From NCBI GenBank assembly GCA_001557505.1, contig LSAX01000002.1, positions 4,278,001 to 4,342,000 of the forward strand: 64,000 nt of DNA, given 5' to 3'. A model generated the notes under the pieces. That model was given only the letters and a program-made list of their open reading frames with translations, did not search any database and was not told the origin of the DNA. Origin of the DNA: Reticulascus tulasneorum (lineage: Eukaryota > Ascomycota > Sordariomycetes > Glomerellales > Reticulascaceae). Position numbers and translations under genes: made by a program. The first letter of the stretch is position 1. Every line of letters begins with the position of its first letter. Shown here one piece after another: positions 8,239 to 20,700 of the stretch.

Positions 8239-10947
8239 CTAGACCAGCCAACATTCCTCAACTACAACGGACCCACAATCTATATCTCGTTGCATGTCTC
8301 CGCGATACAACATCAACTCGTGGACATGCGTCTGCCCGATATAGCGTCTTTCGAGGCCCATGTTTTCAATCAATCGAAGGGCCATCGGCACCTGGGAACC
8401 AATCAAAACACAGATAAGGTCTCCTGCTCTCAGATCCGACGGGCCAAGCCCCAGTTGGCCTTTGTCCGTAACGAAGAATCGTCGACCGCTACAAGCCGCG
8501 TTGCGAGCCATAGTATATACCTCCCCGAAGCTGTCTTTAGACACGCCCCGTCCGGTAGGTATTTCACCTGATGACGGTGGAGCCATATACGCATTCGCAT
8601 CAAAGGTGTCGAACTCTCCCGCGGTGATAGCCAGATGAAAGTCACGCTCTAATGCTTTGCTTCCCAAGTCTAGCTCGGACACGCCATCTAGTTGGTTCTC
8701 ATTGGCATCTTGGGTATCATCCGCTCCATCCCTACTGATCTGCCCTTTGCAGGTTCGAACAGCAATTTGCCACCAGATGTTCAAAACGGATTCCCAATTT
8801 ATCCACGCTCGAAAGGATGGCAGAAATGATGCCTCGGAAAGAGACACCACTTGATCAACAGCGTCCATAACATCAGGGAGAGTAGCTTGTGCTATAGGTC
8901 CTACTTCAATAACCGTAGATTGTAGAGAGGCAAGATTATAGACCTTCAGGCTGCGACATGACTGTGCTGTATCTATTACGGCACAAGAAGTCGACGTGAC
9001 TGTTGATATGGAAGCAACAGTTGGTATTAGGATATTTCCTGCTGCTGCATAGTGCGGCATGCTGTTTCCGGGAAACCCTGTCCAGAAGGGTCTCCAGTGC
9101 AGCCCGGACGCAATACTTTGAGGGTGCATAAACGCCGGGCACCAGGTAGGGAGACCTGGGTTAACATCGAACCATCCTCGAGGCAGAATGCCGACTGACC
9201 CCCAAAGGTCAAAAGCCCGATATCCTCTCGAACACTCAGCGAGCGCCACTATTGATAATCCTCTCGACTGCTCAATATGGGACCTCGCAAAACTAATGCT
9301 GAGTTCAGAGCAACTTTGTGAGTAATCAGGCAGAAAGCCGACTGGGGTTGTTGACATCCGCGATGTTGGAACGGCTATGGCTATGGGTTTCTCAGCCAGC
9401 CCCAGAAAGGCAAAAACCCGATCTCTGGGTTCTGTAGCTGTCCTGGCTCGGAAATCATACACAAAAGATAGCATATCGAGTTGTTGTGTAGTTGCGTCTG
9501 TGTCTATATTTTGATAAACTTGCGAGTTTGGCGCCGATACTCTCGTATGTCTTCGATTCTTGATCGGGGTTCGCCGTTCATTCAAAACTTGAAATTCGTC
9601 AAGGTAAGTTGACTGTCGTGGAAAGAATGGCAGTTCTACGACGCTTTTGACAAGACTGCAAAATAGATCCCACGGTATCGGGACCTCGGCACACTGGAGC
9701 ACAATGTCTGTTGCCACAACAAGCTCTTGGACAACCCATACTCGTGTCCAGTACGATTTGCCGAGCAAATTCGATATGACGGATGCCGCTCCAAAGTGGA
9801 GGCCTTTTATTTTGCCGTTCGACGCAAGGTCGCCAGTCTCTGATTTCAGAGCCATCATCATCTCACGTAAGCCCCAAGGTTTACTAGATCCCAGCCAAAC
9901 GATAACACTAGCAGCTCTCTCGTAGACTTGCTTCATAAGAAGGACTTGTTCGCTTTTTTCTTTCTCATCAACCTGATTAATGCATATGGCATCAATCCAC
10001 AATGTTCTTATGAGTGTTGGATGGCGGAGGTTCCTGAGGGCTTCATAGAGAGTCTCGGACACCTTGAAACATAGTCCTTCAAGCCTGATAATCCTGCAGG
10101 AACTCTGAGAGCCCCAAGCATAAGATAGGGCATCGTAAGATGCTGATACAGTTGGGTCCGAGAGACGCACCACAGCAAGACGACAGCAAACTTGATCATC
10201 CTCGGATCCTGGCTGAATAGTGATGAGACGGATCTTTGCGTGCCTGTATTGCTGTTCCGACCCACTACCTGATGTAATCGGGTGGTCAAAGTAGACTTGT
10301 GGATTTGAGTGCAGCCTGTGTGCGGCTTTTGCTTGCCGATATCCTGCGAGTAGACCAGGTAAAATGCCCGCTAGCATTATTGCCTCTGGTAGCATTGGCA
10401 ACGACGTGCTCCAGGCTCCGAGTAATGCAAAGAAGGGTGAATATGTGAAGCAGAATGTAGCGAATATCACAGCCGAAACTCCCTTCATCCATATAAGCAT
10501 GCGCGTGGCGGAGCTCTGTATCCTCAGAGCCTGGATCGCAGCCGAATCTGCCGCAGGTGAGTTTGCCAGGAGCCAATATAGAGAAACTCCGGGTTTTGGG
10601 TAGACAGATGCAGATAACTTGGGCAAGCAGGTGAGACACCAGTAAGCATTTGCCAGGGAACGATTGAGAAACGCAACTGTGGCAGCTACTGCATACGTTG
10701 TAAGGCTTCTGATGCTTGCTGTCGTGGGCCAAGACGTAGTAATTCTCCGTGTGTATCGAACCCTGCGTCTGATCCCCCGCTCTAGATCCCCAGGCCGCAG
10801 GACTGGCAACGATCTAGCAAGGCTGTAAACAACTATAGCCACCGCAAAGAGAAACCTGGAAAAGAAGCCGAAATGCAGTATGAAGAGCCACAGCAGGCCG
10901 GAGAGAGGTGCATAGCCTGCAGTCATAACTTGACGCGCATAAGACAT
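8239..10947 (-). CDS. HET-domain protein with N-terminal membrane region
   Basis: This is a single open frame of 902 codons with an ATG at 10947. Residues 1-205 hold several hydrophobic segments (around 15-47, 80-105 and 155-203), unusual for a HET protein and suggesting a membrane-anchored form. The HET domain follows at about 271-415 with its standard blocks: YDALSYAWG (271-279), LWIDAICINQ (316-325), VYERAASVIVWLG (341-353) and YWTRVWVVQEL. The C-terminal region includes GRRFFVTDKGQLGLGP and AGDLICVLIG, the usual closing module of this subfamily. HET domains are TIR-like cell-death inducers in fungal heterokaryon incompatibility. The frame is intact with no intron, so the gene is probably functional. 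The trigger and partner are unknown. Confidence 0.9.
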   Translation of the reverse strand: MSYARQVMTAGYAPLSGLLWLFILHFGFFSRFLFAVAIVVYSLARSLPVLRPGDLERGIRRRVRYTRRITTSWPTTASIRSLTTYAVAATVAFLNRSLANAYWCLTCLPKLSASVYPKPGVSLYWLLANSPAADSAAIQALRIQSSATRMLIWMKGVSAVIFATFCFTYSPFFALLGAWSTSLPMLPEAIMLAGILPGLLAGYRQAKAAHRLHSNPQVYFDHPITSGSGSEQQYRHAKIRLITIQPGSEDDQVCCRLAVVRLSDPTVSASYDALSYAWGSQSSCRIIRLEGLCFKVSETLYEALRNLRHPTLIRTLWIDAICINQVDEKEKSEQVLLMKQVYERAASVIVWLGSSKPWGLREMMMALKSETGDLASNGKIKGLHFGAASVISNLLGKSYWTRVWVVQELVVATDIVLQCAEVPIPWDLFCSLVKSVVELPFFPRQSTYLDEFQVLNERRTPIKNRRHTRVSAPNSQVYQNIDTDATTQQLDMLSFVYDFRARTATEPRDRVFAFLGLAEKPIAIAVPTSRMSTTPVGFLPDYSQSCSELSISFARSHIEQSRGLSIVALAECSRGYRAFDLWGSVGILPRGWFDVNPGLPTWCPAFMHPQSIASGLHWRPFWTGFPGNSMPHYAAAGNILIPTVASISTVTSTSCAVIDTAQSCRSLKVYNLASLQSTVIEVGPIAQATLPDVMDAVDQVVSLSEASFLPSFRAWINWESVLNIWWQIAVRTCKGQISRDGADDTQDANENQLDGVSELDLGSKALERDFHLAITAGEFDTFDANAYMAPPSSGEIPTGRGVSKDSFGEVYTMARNAACSGRRFFVTDKGQLGLGPSDLRAGDLICVLIGSQVPMALRLIENMGLERRYIGQTHVHELMLYRGDMQRDIDCGSVVVEECWLV

Positions 10948-12976
10948 GATAGCAATTCACCTAGCTGTCCAAAGCCAAGAGCTATGCAAATTGTGAATCG
11001 GAGCGCAGTACTTCTTGCCAGAAGGTAGATGAGAGCCCGCTTCGATTCCGTACAGCAACGGGTCAGACCTCAGATGATCATGTCGAGCGCATTTGTCGTT
11101 GAGCCTCGAGCCGGTGTGACTATATTCTAGCCAGTATGGTAGTAGTGTGTCAATCAGATAAGATTCATAAAGCCCCATATTGCATCTTTACAATTCCATG
11201 TTTTAGGCGCGTCAATTTGTTAGTTTGCATCTGAGGTCCGAGGTCTGTAGAAAACCTCTCATCATCAGCCACTTTTACTTCAGCCGCACGTCTCAGCCTC
11301 GCCACGTGAAGCAGGCTTATCAATCTGCTACCTACAAGAAGCTTGGCTCTGTGCATCGATGACCCATACTCTGTTTCTGAACAAAAGTTATTTCCGTATT
11401 CTCCCACGACACTATGAGCCCTTGAACATATTACTTTCGACAGTCACCGTAGCCAGTGACAGCATAATTCGACATCTCTGGCAGTCCGCCACGCCGTGTC
11501 CACAAAGAATAACAGACTGCAAGAGCATGCGGGGTTCCTTCTCCCTTTTATCGTGAGATACGCTGGCTAGGGATATATTTCACCTGTAGAAAATGCATCG
11601 AAATCAAGGCTAGTTGCAGGGCAGGGAAACCAACAAAAAGGTTCGCAGTCGTAAAAAGGGCTAGACAACCCCCTGGGCAATCGCTATGCGGGTCAGTAAT
11701 GATTATTTGAGTCCTAGTTTAGTAGGGCAGGAGGCCTTGCTCCCAGATAAGATGAGGGGGGTTAGTCTTGATAAAGTAGTGACAAGACTAGGATATAGGT
11801 GGAAGTGAACCACGAACGTCTGGTGACTATGAAGTATTCTCTGAACATGCCAACTCATGCGTATGAGCAGTGACTTGGTTTTAAGTGTTGCACACGCTAT
11901 AATTACTTATAGTGCCAGAGTATAAGCGGACTTGACTGTCCCCCAATGCGGAGATACTGCGAGACGCCTGGTTCCTCGACGAAAGTAATGTCTACCTGGC
12001 CAATGTGTAGGCGACGGGATCGTTATTTAGGAAATCGAAACTATATCGTCCATCAACGTTTGGGAGAATTCTGTTTATTTTATCGATTGACTTTCTTCCC
12101 ACGAGATTTGCCATTCCGAAAGATATTTGTTCATTCTGGCCTCCCCCCCAGCAGCTGCCTCTTCGTCGGTTTTTTGAGGCAGCGAAAACTGTAGCCTCTC
12201 CATGACAGTTGAATCATTTGCAAGGTAGTTATCGAGCTTTGAATAGGTACTTCTGGTTCTGATACTCGTGATTTGTCGGTCATTGGAAACATAGCCAGAG
12301 CGTCTGGATGGCTCTACTTACATGTCAATGTCAGCCTTACCAACATACACCATGGGATTTGATTTGGTTGACATAGTCAAACTAAGGCAATAAACAGACA
12401 TGCAGGGGTATGGCGTGGTAGTTAGATAGCCTCGTTGTTGAGGATGGAAAGTTTTGACTTTTATTCATTCATTCCTTCTCGCCGCTTCATATACCAAGGC
12501 CCCAACAAGCGGCCGATCTGAATCTGTCAAGAGATACATGGGTTACCATCATCAAAACACATTATCCATGCTAAATATTAACGTGATTAACACAGTTTCT
12601 CAAGACTAAAACTCATTCTCAGGAGGCAAACTTGGTAGTAAAAGCAATCACCACAGTCATCCGCTGCACCAGAGCTGGATGGGACACAACACAAAATGCG
12701 CAAGGACAGCATCAGCACGACTGTGTCTTTTAGTTTTAATTGGCTGCCTTTTATAGTACCTAGGTACTCGAGTGAGGGGTACGATTCGCAACCACTCCTT
12801 CTAATTAGCCTCTGCCGCACCTTGTGGCATATTCGCCTCGCCATCTGATTACATGACTCAACGAAAAAAAGAAAATGGCCATTTAGTATGAACTTCCACA
12901 ATGGTTCGAAATAGTACAATCTCATAACACCCGAGTCGCTCCCTTTGATAATCAAGATTGACAACTAGACGGCACC
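10948..12976. other. 2-kb intergenic region with a decayed gene fragment
   Basis: Apart from the zinc-finger gene fragment near 11.6 kb, no coding sequence is supported. The palindromic stretch TACCTAGGTA occurs near 12760. The part nearest 12977 must carry the promoter of the next gene. Confidence 0.4.
11592..11740 (-). pseudogene. Decayed partial copy of the C2H2 gene's 5' coding region
   Basis: Bases 11615-11690 resemble 7637-7710 closely: GGCAGGGAAACCAA, TCGCAGTCG and TGGGCAATCGCTAT are shared in the same order and spacing. Read on the minus strand, one frame gives SDCPGGCLALFTTANLFVGF, corresponding to SDCPYGCPTLHCDCDLFFGF of the intact gene. Similarity fades on both sides and the fragment has stops in the other frames, so it is a relic of a local duplication in the same orientation. 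Confidence 0.6.
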
Positions 12977-15900
12977 ATGGATGGCAGGAAAGAGTTTCGC
13001 TGGCCTGGGTGGCCGAACTGCTGGCCCGACAACTGGCCTGATAACGAGCCTGTCAACGTTTTCCCTCCTTTACACAGTCGACCCTCAAATTTACGTCTCC
13101 CTCCTGACGAGTTTCTGGAATATCTCTTCGGTATACAGGGTTCTTCCGAAGCTATTCAGCCAGCTTTTGCTTCTGCTGAACCGGTATCATTGTTCCAAGA
13201 ACCAGTGACGGCGGAACCATCAGCCCCAATGAACTATACAACATCCAATGGATTCAATCCGCAAAGTCGTGCCCAACGATCTCACCAGCAGCAGCTCCAG
13301 AACGCCGCCAAACAAATAATTCTTCCAAAGCCAATTCTTGAGAAGAACTTTTATGGAAATCAGAACACTAGAAATGATGGCAGATTTGCTGTCAACAGGA
13401 ACAACGGGACCCCCGAGCATTTTATTTTCCAGGAGGTGAATTACAGTTCGCCTTGTAGCATCTGCTATTCTCTGCAAGGCAATCCAAAATGGTACTTCAA
13501 TGAATCCATACGAATACACATGATGCTTCAACAAGAAAATTTCATGTGCTCTGTCCCAAATTGCTTGTACATTGTGGGCACATGCAGTCAAATGTTCAGG
13601 CATAGCCAAGTCCACGGGCACACCACATACCGATCGTCCTCCAAAGTGGACATCCAGTTTAACCACAACGATGCCTGGCACAAAAATTCGCTTTGCCAGG
13701 AGCAGAAAGGTCCAGGGTCAGCTGAGGAGACGATGCAAGAAGATACAGCGCCCACAGATTCAGGGTACGCGTCAAGAGCTAATATCGATCTTCCTTCATA
13801 TTTTCAACCGTCGCATGACCAACCACAGCAAATCGCCACAGCCGGACGTTCCACAATAATAGAGGACATAGAGAGAGATGATACAAAGACTTTGTACTCG
13901 TCAGGGACAACCGTCGCCACAACCCATGCTCACCATTATATCACCGAACTATGCAACGACATATACAACAAAATTGAACAGCGCTTTGATGCGAATCATT
14001 GGGACATGTTATCCAGATCGCTTCCTGGGCTTGTGAAGGCTTTTGCCATAAGAATCGGGCGCAGTTGTTCGGCTCAAGTGAATCGAGACATAATGCACTT
14101 TATTCACAAAAGACATCAGTGAGTTTCGTGGCCGGCATGGCTGGATAGCATAGACTAAGAAATCCAATCAGGGTTATAGCCACGCAACTTGAAGCGATGT
14201 TCCGTCGAGAAGACGGTATGGATGATCAACTGCGCGATAGCTCACTCGGAATGGCTCTGGTTGACAAAATGAGTCTTTGGGGTAGGAAAACTGAGGAGGA
14301 CCACCCACGAGTTGCGATTGATGGTCTCTTCGACGGAGTTAAGGATGACGAGGACGATATCATTGAGCAACTTGACGTACTCGCGTATCACAAGACAGTT
14401 CTCGACAGCGAAGCCTACGAGTGGTTCCTAACTTGCTTGAGGAAAGAAGGCTCACTCCAATGGAGTGCAAATCAACCGCACGTCATGGTTGAGACCATTC
14501 GGCAATCGATTATTGATGGGCTACCCACTGGAACAATCAGCAAACGCCGTGCCCCTCAAGCCAATAGAATCCTATTCAAGCTCAAGTTACGACAAGGTAT
14601 GGAGGGAGCACTGCAACATTTGCTTGAGCAATTGAAAGCACCCCACCTATCAGTCCCTGGATCCCTCACTGTAACAGGCTCCTGTGGCACCGCCCAAGCA
14701 CTTACAGTTGAGCAGTACATGAAACAGACATGGCCAGTAAACGGACCGCATCTTCTTTCTGCTCTGGGCATGTCGAGTCTATATACCAGTCATTCTGCCA
14801 GTGAGGCCCCCAATTTCAGACGTCATCTTGCGGTCCATACTAACGCCTACAAAGTCAGTCTGCCTGATAACACTAGACTCACTGCTAGAATAAATCAATC
14901 TTCTCTGCTTATCACAGTGGTGGGACCGACATACTTTATTGCGGAATGCGGCGAGCAGTTGGCTTGGCTGGGAGCTGCTCTACTTTGCATCAGTCAACCC
15001 TTGATTGGCTACTGTACGCCAACTATCGAAAGATTATCCATTGACCCTGAACCCACATTATCTACTGGTTTACAATATACAGGCGAATGTGTCCTTGGGA
15101 CCAAAGTTGCGTCACAGAAGGTGTCGTGCGATTCTAGGCCTCTTGTGGAGGATTGCTGGCAAGAAGCAGTGGGCGATCATCCCATCATCTTGGGCTTTCC
15201 TATTTCTCGTCGACCAATAGCTTACACAGGTCTCGAGCTCTCTTTTCAAGCCCTCCTACACTTGGTACAAGCAAACGATGCCGAATTTCAGAATGGACTG
15301 GTCCTTATTCTGGGAAAGAACGGACAGAAGCAATTGATGGAGCATATTGATAATGTATTCTTTTGGCACCCATGTCATGTTCTCGATGAAGGATGTGCTT
15401 GTTGTCGAGCTCGTCACTTCGAGATCAATCTGGGCGCAATAGATCTGAAGAACATCCACGCAGGCCGCCACATCATCAGTAACTGCCAAAAAGTCCAAGC
15501 CAGCGATGCAGAAGGTACGTACTCTCGACTCATGAATTGACCAGCATTATTTAGCTGAATACAGACATAGTTAATCAGGAGAAGGTTGGCTTTGCTACGA
15601 TTCCAACGTATCAAGTTGGTAAACTGATGCGCAATGACCTCGTCAACCTTTCTGCAACCTTTTCGAGCAACGCAATTGCAACTGGAGAGGAGAGGCCTCA
15701 GATTGAGGTGGCGACTTCTCCAGCATCATCCACAGGAGGAGCAGTTTATTCAGTCTCGGAGGCTGCCGTTCCAAACTTGCTTGAAGAATCTTCTAATAGT
15801 TCATCCATGCCAGAGTATCCAAATTTGCTCGTGACAGATCTTCATTCTCGTCTTACAACAGGATCCGTTGACGAGTCTATGGATTCGGATTTGCTTTCGG

Positions 15901-17144
15901 TATCCGATACATCTGAACCTTTCGAATCGCTACGCGGCAAAGACTTAGACTACGCACTTAGTAGCGCCCTGCATCGCTGCTTGCTTTCAGGATATCGAAA
16001 TGTGACCCAGTATCAGCTGGCTCCTAATGGCAATGGAGGCAGAGCAACAGCCCCGACTATCACTAACGGATCAAATCAAACCAGCGACTCTATGAGACAA
16101 TGCCGGAAGCGGGGCCGAGAGCAAGATGACAACGGCGACCCTGATGAAGATGGCTTCCAGAAGCCTCCACCTAAGAGAGCTAATCCCGACCCGAACAAAT
16201 TGTCACAGAGGATGTTCGCTTGCCCATACTTGAAACTAAACCCCGTCATCCACAGCGTTTGCTGCAGCAAAAAGCTTAGCAGGGTTCGCGATGTTAAGCA
16301 GCACATTTCCAGGCGACATACGCCTGAGCGATATTGTCAGCGATGCTTCGAAACCGATTTCCAGGATGAACAGATTCTTCAAACACATGTGAACCTGGGA
16401 GTGTGTCCAGTTAGGGATCCGGTGGTGCTAAATGGCGTCTCTTATCAGCAGAGTCGCCAACTATCGCGGAAATCCAGTCCGAAGCTCAGTGATGAGGAGC
16501 AATGGTTCGCAATTTGGGCGATATTATTCCCAGGACGTCCAAAGCCTAGCTCGGTTTACATTGACCCTGAACTATCACTGGAGATGCGGCGATTTCGGGA
16601 GTATTGCTACAATCGTGGGCCGGCCACGCTGACTGACCAGATTGTGCTAAATCCAGTCTGGTTGGGGACGGAGATCACAGTTGAGGAGCGACGGCTGTAT
16701 CTTGAAGCATCCATTACCCAAGGTATCATATCTCTATTTGAAGATTGGCACTCAGGTACCTCGTTAAGTTCTTCTGGGTCCCAAGGCACACCAGCTTCGG
16801 AACACTACGAAAACGGCCTCCATAGGACATGGTATGAGACTCCGACGAGCTCTATTGCGGATAGCGGTGTTGCATACCCGAGTCAGGTCTCATCCATGGA
16901 AGCTATGTTGCAGAGAGACGAGCTTGCTCAGCTACATAATATTGTGGAAACTCGCTCTCCAGTAACGTCGGGCGACACAGCTCTGGCCACTTCGATATCG
17001 CAAGATAGCACCACTGAGCCGTCTCAGTCTGGCGGACAGAGCTCATCGTTAGATATCCCTTGCACTTTCAGCTACGGAGATCAAATTGGTGACGGCGAGT
17101 TCGGTATTGAAGATTACCTTAACATAATTCCGTTCTCCTCGTGA
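12977..17144 (+). CDS. Large protein with conserved uncharacterised fungal domain flanked by zinc fingers
   Basis: Three exons: 12977-14118, 14172-15514 and 15565-17144. Introns are GTGAGT...CAG and GTACGT...CAG, phases agree, and the total is 1354 residues. An N-terminal C-x4-C-x12-H-x3-H finger lies at 191-213, preceded by a Cys pair at 160/163. A Ser/Asp-rich linker with TDSGYASR follows, then a helical segment ending KRHQ at the first splice. The central 450 residues match a conserved fungal family of unknown function: VLDSEAYEWFLTCL, SLTVTGSCGTAQAL, EQYMKQTWP, ECGEQLAWLGAAL, HPIILGFPISRRP and a final HIISNCQ. The C-terminal third has a basic Lys/Arg patch and then FACPYLKLNP...VKQHISRRH...CQRCF...LQTH at about 1047-1107, a degenerate fungal zinc-finger block. 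The protein ends in an acidic, Ser-rich tail. The zinc fingers suggest a nuclear role. It lies 650 bp upstream of, and in the same direction as, the NACHT-ankyrin gene. Confidence 0.8.
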
Positions 17145-17791
17145 AGAGAAAACTAGGGGAACGAAGGTTAGACAACGTGCTGTGGGAAATGTTGGTGGCG
17201 CTGTGAACACCCCAAGGAGCATCCAAGCATGAAATGAAGACTTCAGATCCCTGGGCCACGTAGTCTGACGTAAATTAGCCTGGACATCTTAGGTATATTG
17301 TACTACTATATTTGCTTTTCATTAATCACGATCGTGTCGGAACGTTCCGAGGTATCTGATGGAAAAGTAATTCTCCATAATTAATCAATAAGATCAATAT
17401 CTACCTATGCATACACTTAAGTATGCCCATGCCTGACTCTAAGCCGATTCACGTTGATGTCGCTAGATGTTTTCACCCACACTATCACACTTCGGCGACA
17501 CAGGATGGTGGGCGAGTTGACGGCAGTATAGAGTAGGCGTGGATGGTGGTCCACCAATCAAACGTCCTCATCGAACCCTTAGGAACTTGCGATTGCGCTG
17601 CCAAATCATATTTTTTTAGTTTCCCTTGGCACCATGTTCAGAATTGTTCAGCGCTGTCCATAGTCTTGGCGTCCGGCTGGATCAGCTGACTTGGCATATC
17701 CCCCCAACCCATTCTTCCAAGATGCTGTTCCAAGCTCACATTGACTTTGAAGCCTTTTCATCAATGCGCAAACCAAGCCCATATATTTACG
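17145..17791. other. Intergenic, 647 bp, upstream of the NACHT-ankyrin gene
   Basis: It contains the 3' flank of the large zinc-finger protein and the promoter of the STAND gene. A short T-run occurs near 17610. No regulatory site could be assigned. Confidence 0.4.
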
Positions 17792-20700
17792 ATGGATCCG
17801 TTAAGCGTCATAGGTCTAGTTGCAAGCTTAGTCCAGCTCATTGACGCGGCAACCAAAGCACTCAGTTATTTGAATGATGTGAAAGATGCACCCAAGGCTC
17901 GTGCCCAAATCGCTCAAGAAGCGAGTCTACTGCTCGCTCATCTTACAAGCCTCAGATATCGACTTGAGGATACCGAGCCCACAGATCCTTGGGTGCAAGG
18001 AGTGCTGTCTCTTGGGATAAATAATGGACCCTTGGATCAATTCCGAGAAGCACTAGAGAGACTGGCACATAAGCTGCACGGCTCAGGTGAACGCAAATTG
18101 GTCGGGAGCGCCTTACTTTGGCATTTTGAAAAGAGAGACATTGATGACATCCTTAAGAGGATCGAGAGACTCAAGTCATTCGTTTCATTAGCTTTACAGG
18201 GAGACATACTGTGAGATACCCATTGTCCAAATCCTGGCCTACCATTCTAATGTCAAGATAGCAATATAGCCAGATCAGTCAAAGCTGACACAGTCATAAT
18301 ACCGGCACTACACATGGATTTATCGATGGTGAAAGATGGCATGGAAAAACATCGAATAGCTGAGTTGGGTGGGCTGAAAGCAGCTACTATATTCTGTCAA
18401 TGTATGCTGACTTGGGCGCAGCAAAAGTTACCGGCCGTGAAAGAAAGGAGGTAATTGAGTGGATTTCAGGAGATACAGCTCATGAGACGTACAAATCAAA
18501 ATTTCGGCAACGACAACCAGGCACTGGATGCTGGTTCCTCGAACACCCGTCTTTTCAGGAGTGGATGGCAGGTGGTGGGAAAACGTTGTGGTGTCCCGGA
18601 ATACGTTGGTTTGCAAAAGCCTAAACAAAACAGATATATGCTGATACTTCAATTAGCTGGAGCCGGCAAAACTATCCTTGCGTAAGTTCTTGGCATTCAG
18701 TCCCTATGATTAAGCATATCTAAGAACCCCTGAGCTGCCTTGCTATGAACGAACTAGATAAAAAGTTTGGGAAAGATGCACGGAATGCCTCTGCATGTGT
18801 ACTTTGCGACTACAAGAATATTGCGGCGACGATACCTGTCAATCTTATATCGAGTCTACTATCTCAGGTCCTCAACGAAGAAGAAACTCTGCCGGACAGC
18901 GTATGGACGCTGTATGAAAATCACAACAAAGGGGCTTCCCGGCCGTCACTCGACGATTTGATTGGTACGCTCCAAGAGCTTGGCAAAAAGAAAACGATTC
19001 ACATCATTGTGGACGCTCTTGATGAATGTTCCGATAAGGACGACAGCAGGGGCATTCTCTTACGGCAGCTGAGTCGCTTGCATAGGGACTTCAATATTCT
19101 CATGACCGGCCGCTCATCGGTGTCAATATCCGAGTACTTCGACGAGTATCTTGAAGTTGAGATAAGTGCAAAAGAAGCAGACATGGACAAATATATCGCC
19201 GGTCATCTCAGCAGTCGTCTACAGGCTCATATCAAGCGAAATCCAGCATTATACGATGAGATCAAGTCAACCGTCATTCAAAACGCCCAGAAAATGTAAG
19301 TTGCCCATCGGGATACTTCAGGCAGACGTTGCCGGCTCTGAATCCGGATTATTATGCGTAGTCATGACTGACGTGAGCCGCGCATAGGTTCCTGCTAGTA
19401 AGGTTACACATGGACTCTCTGTCTTCCAAGCAGACACCGAACGCGGTGCGAAAAGCCCTGCAGGCACTACCGACCGGAGTTTTCAAAACTTATGATGAAG
19501 TCCTTCGCAGAATTGAAGATCAGAACGAGGACGATAGAGAGCTCGCCAAAAAGATTCTGATGTGGCTCTCCTTGTCGTTACGACCTCTGACCATGAAAGA
19601 ACTACAACACGCAACAGCTATTGACGATGGTGTCAAGGAGGTCGGTGCAGATGATATTCCAGGTGAAGAAATCATCATCGCTGTGTGCGCAGGGCTCGTC
19701 GGCGTAGCCGAAAAAGAAGGTGTCGTGCAATTAGTCCATTACACCGCTCAGGAGTACTTTACCCAGAATAATGTCTGCGAATTTCTGTTTCCTAATGGAC
19801 ACAGAAGTCTCATGTCATCCTGTATCACGTACCTCCGCCTCAAGGATTTCCAGAATGGGCTTCCAGAAACCGAAGGCGAGGAACTGGATCACTTCATCGC
19901 ACAACACCCACTCTTCTACTACGCTGCCCATAATTGGGGCCACCATGCTCGAATGGCCAGCCTTGATGAGTCGGATCAGCGACTTGTCTTGAAATTGTTC
20001 CAAGGAGATCATCCTCTGGTCGATTTGATAGATGCACTGCATATAGAGCCTCGTGGAGAGAACAGAAGATTCTATCCTGGTATTCTGGTAGAAGTCGACA
20101 AACAAGGTATATGGCTCGCATCGTACTACGGCCTACTGGAAACTGTGAGATACCTGATCGGTAAAGGTGCTAATGTCAACGCTCGTGTACGTGTTATTGC
20201 GACCTGGGGCGAATTCTACAATCGACGGACTTTTACCAGTGACCGCACAGCACTAACAGTGGCAGCTTGGAACCAACACGTCTCGGTTGTGAAGCTGTTG
20301 CTGGAACATGGCGCGCAGACCCAGAGTCTCGATCTGAATGGAGCAGCATGCAATCAGTCCAACGAAATTGCTGAGTTACTCTTGCAGTACGGCGCTCGTA
20401 GTGACGCCGTTGATGAGCATGATTGCCATTTTTTTGGCTCCGCTTCGGAGCACATGATGTCTTCCGGCCACCTTGATGCGCGTTATTGCCCAATTCATTG
20501 GAGTACTGAGGTTGGAAACACGAGGATGACCAAGAGCCTGCTCGACAGCGGAGTTGATATCAACAGTATAACATTCGAAGGCAATACGCCGCTGTTACTC
20601 GCTGCGAGAAACGGACATGCAGGAGTCGTCGATCTTCTACTTCAATGGCATGCTAAGGTTGAACACCAGAACGCATTGAAGGAGACAGCGATGCACAAAG

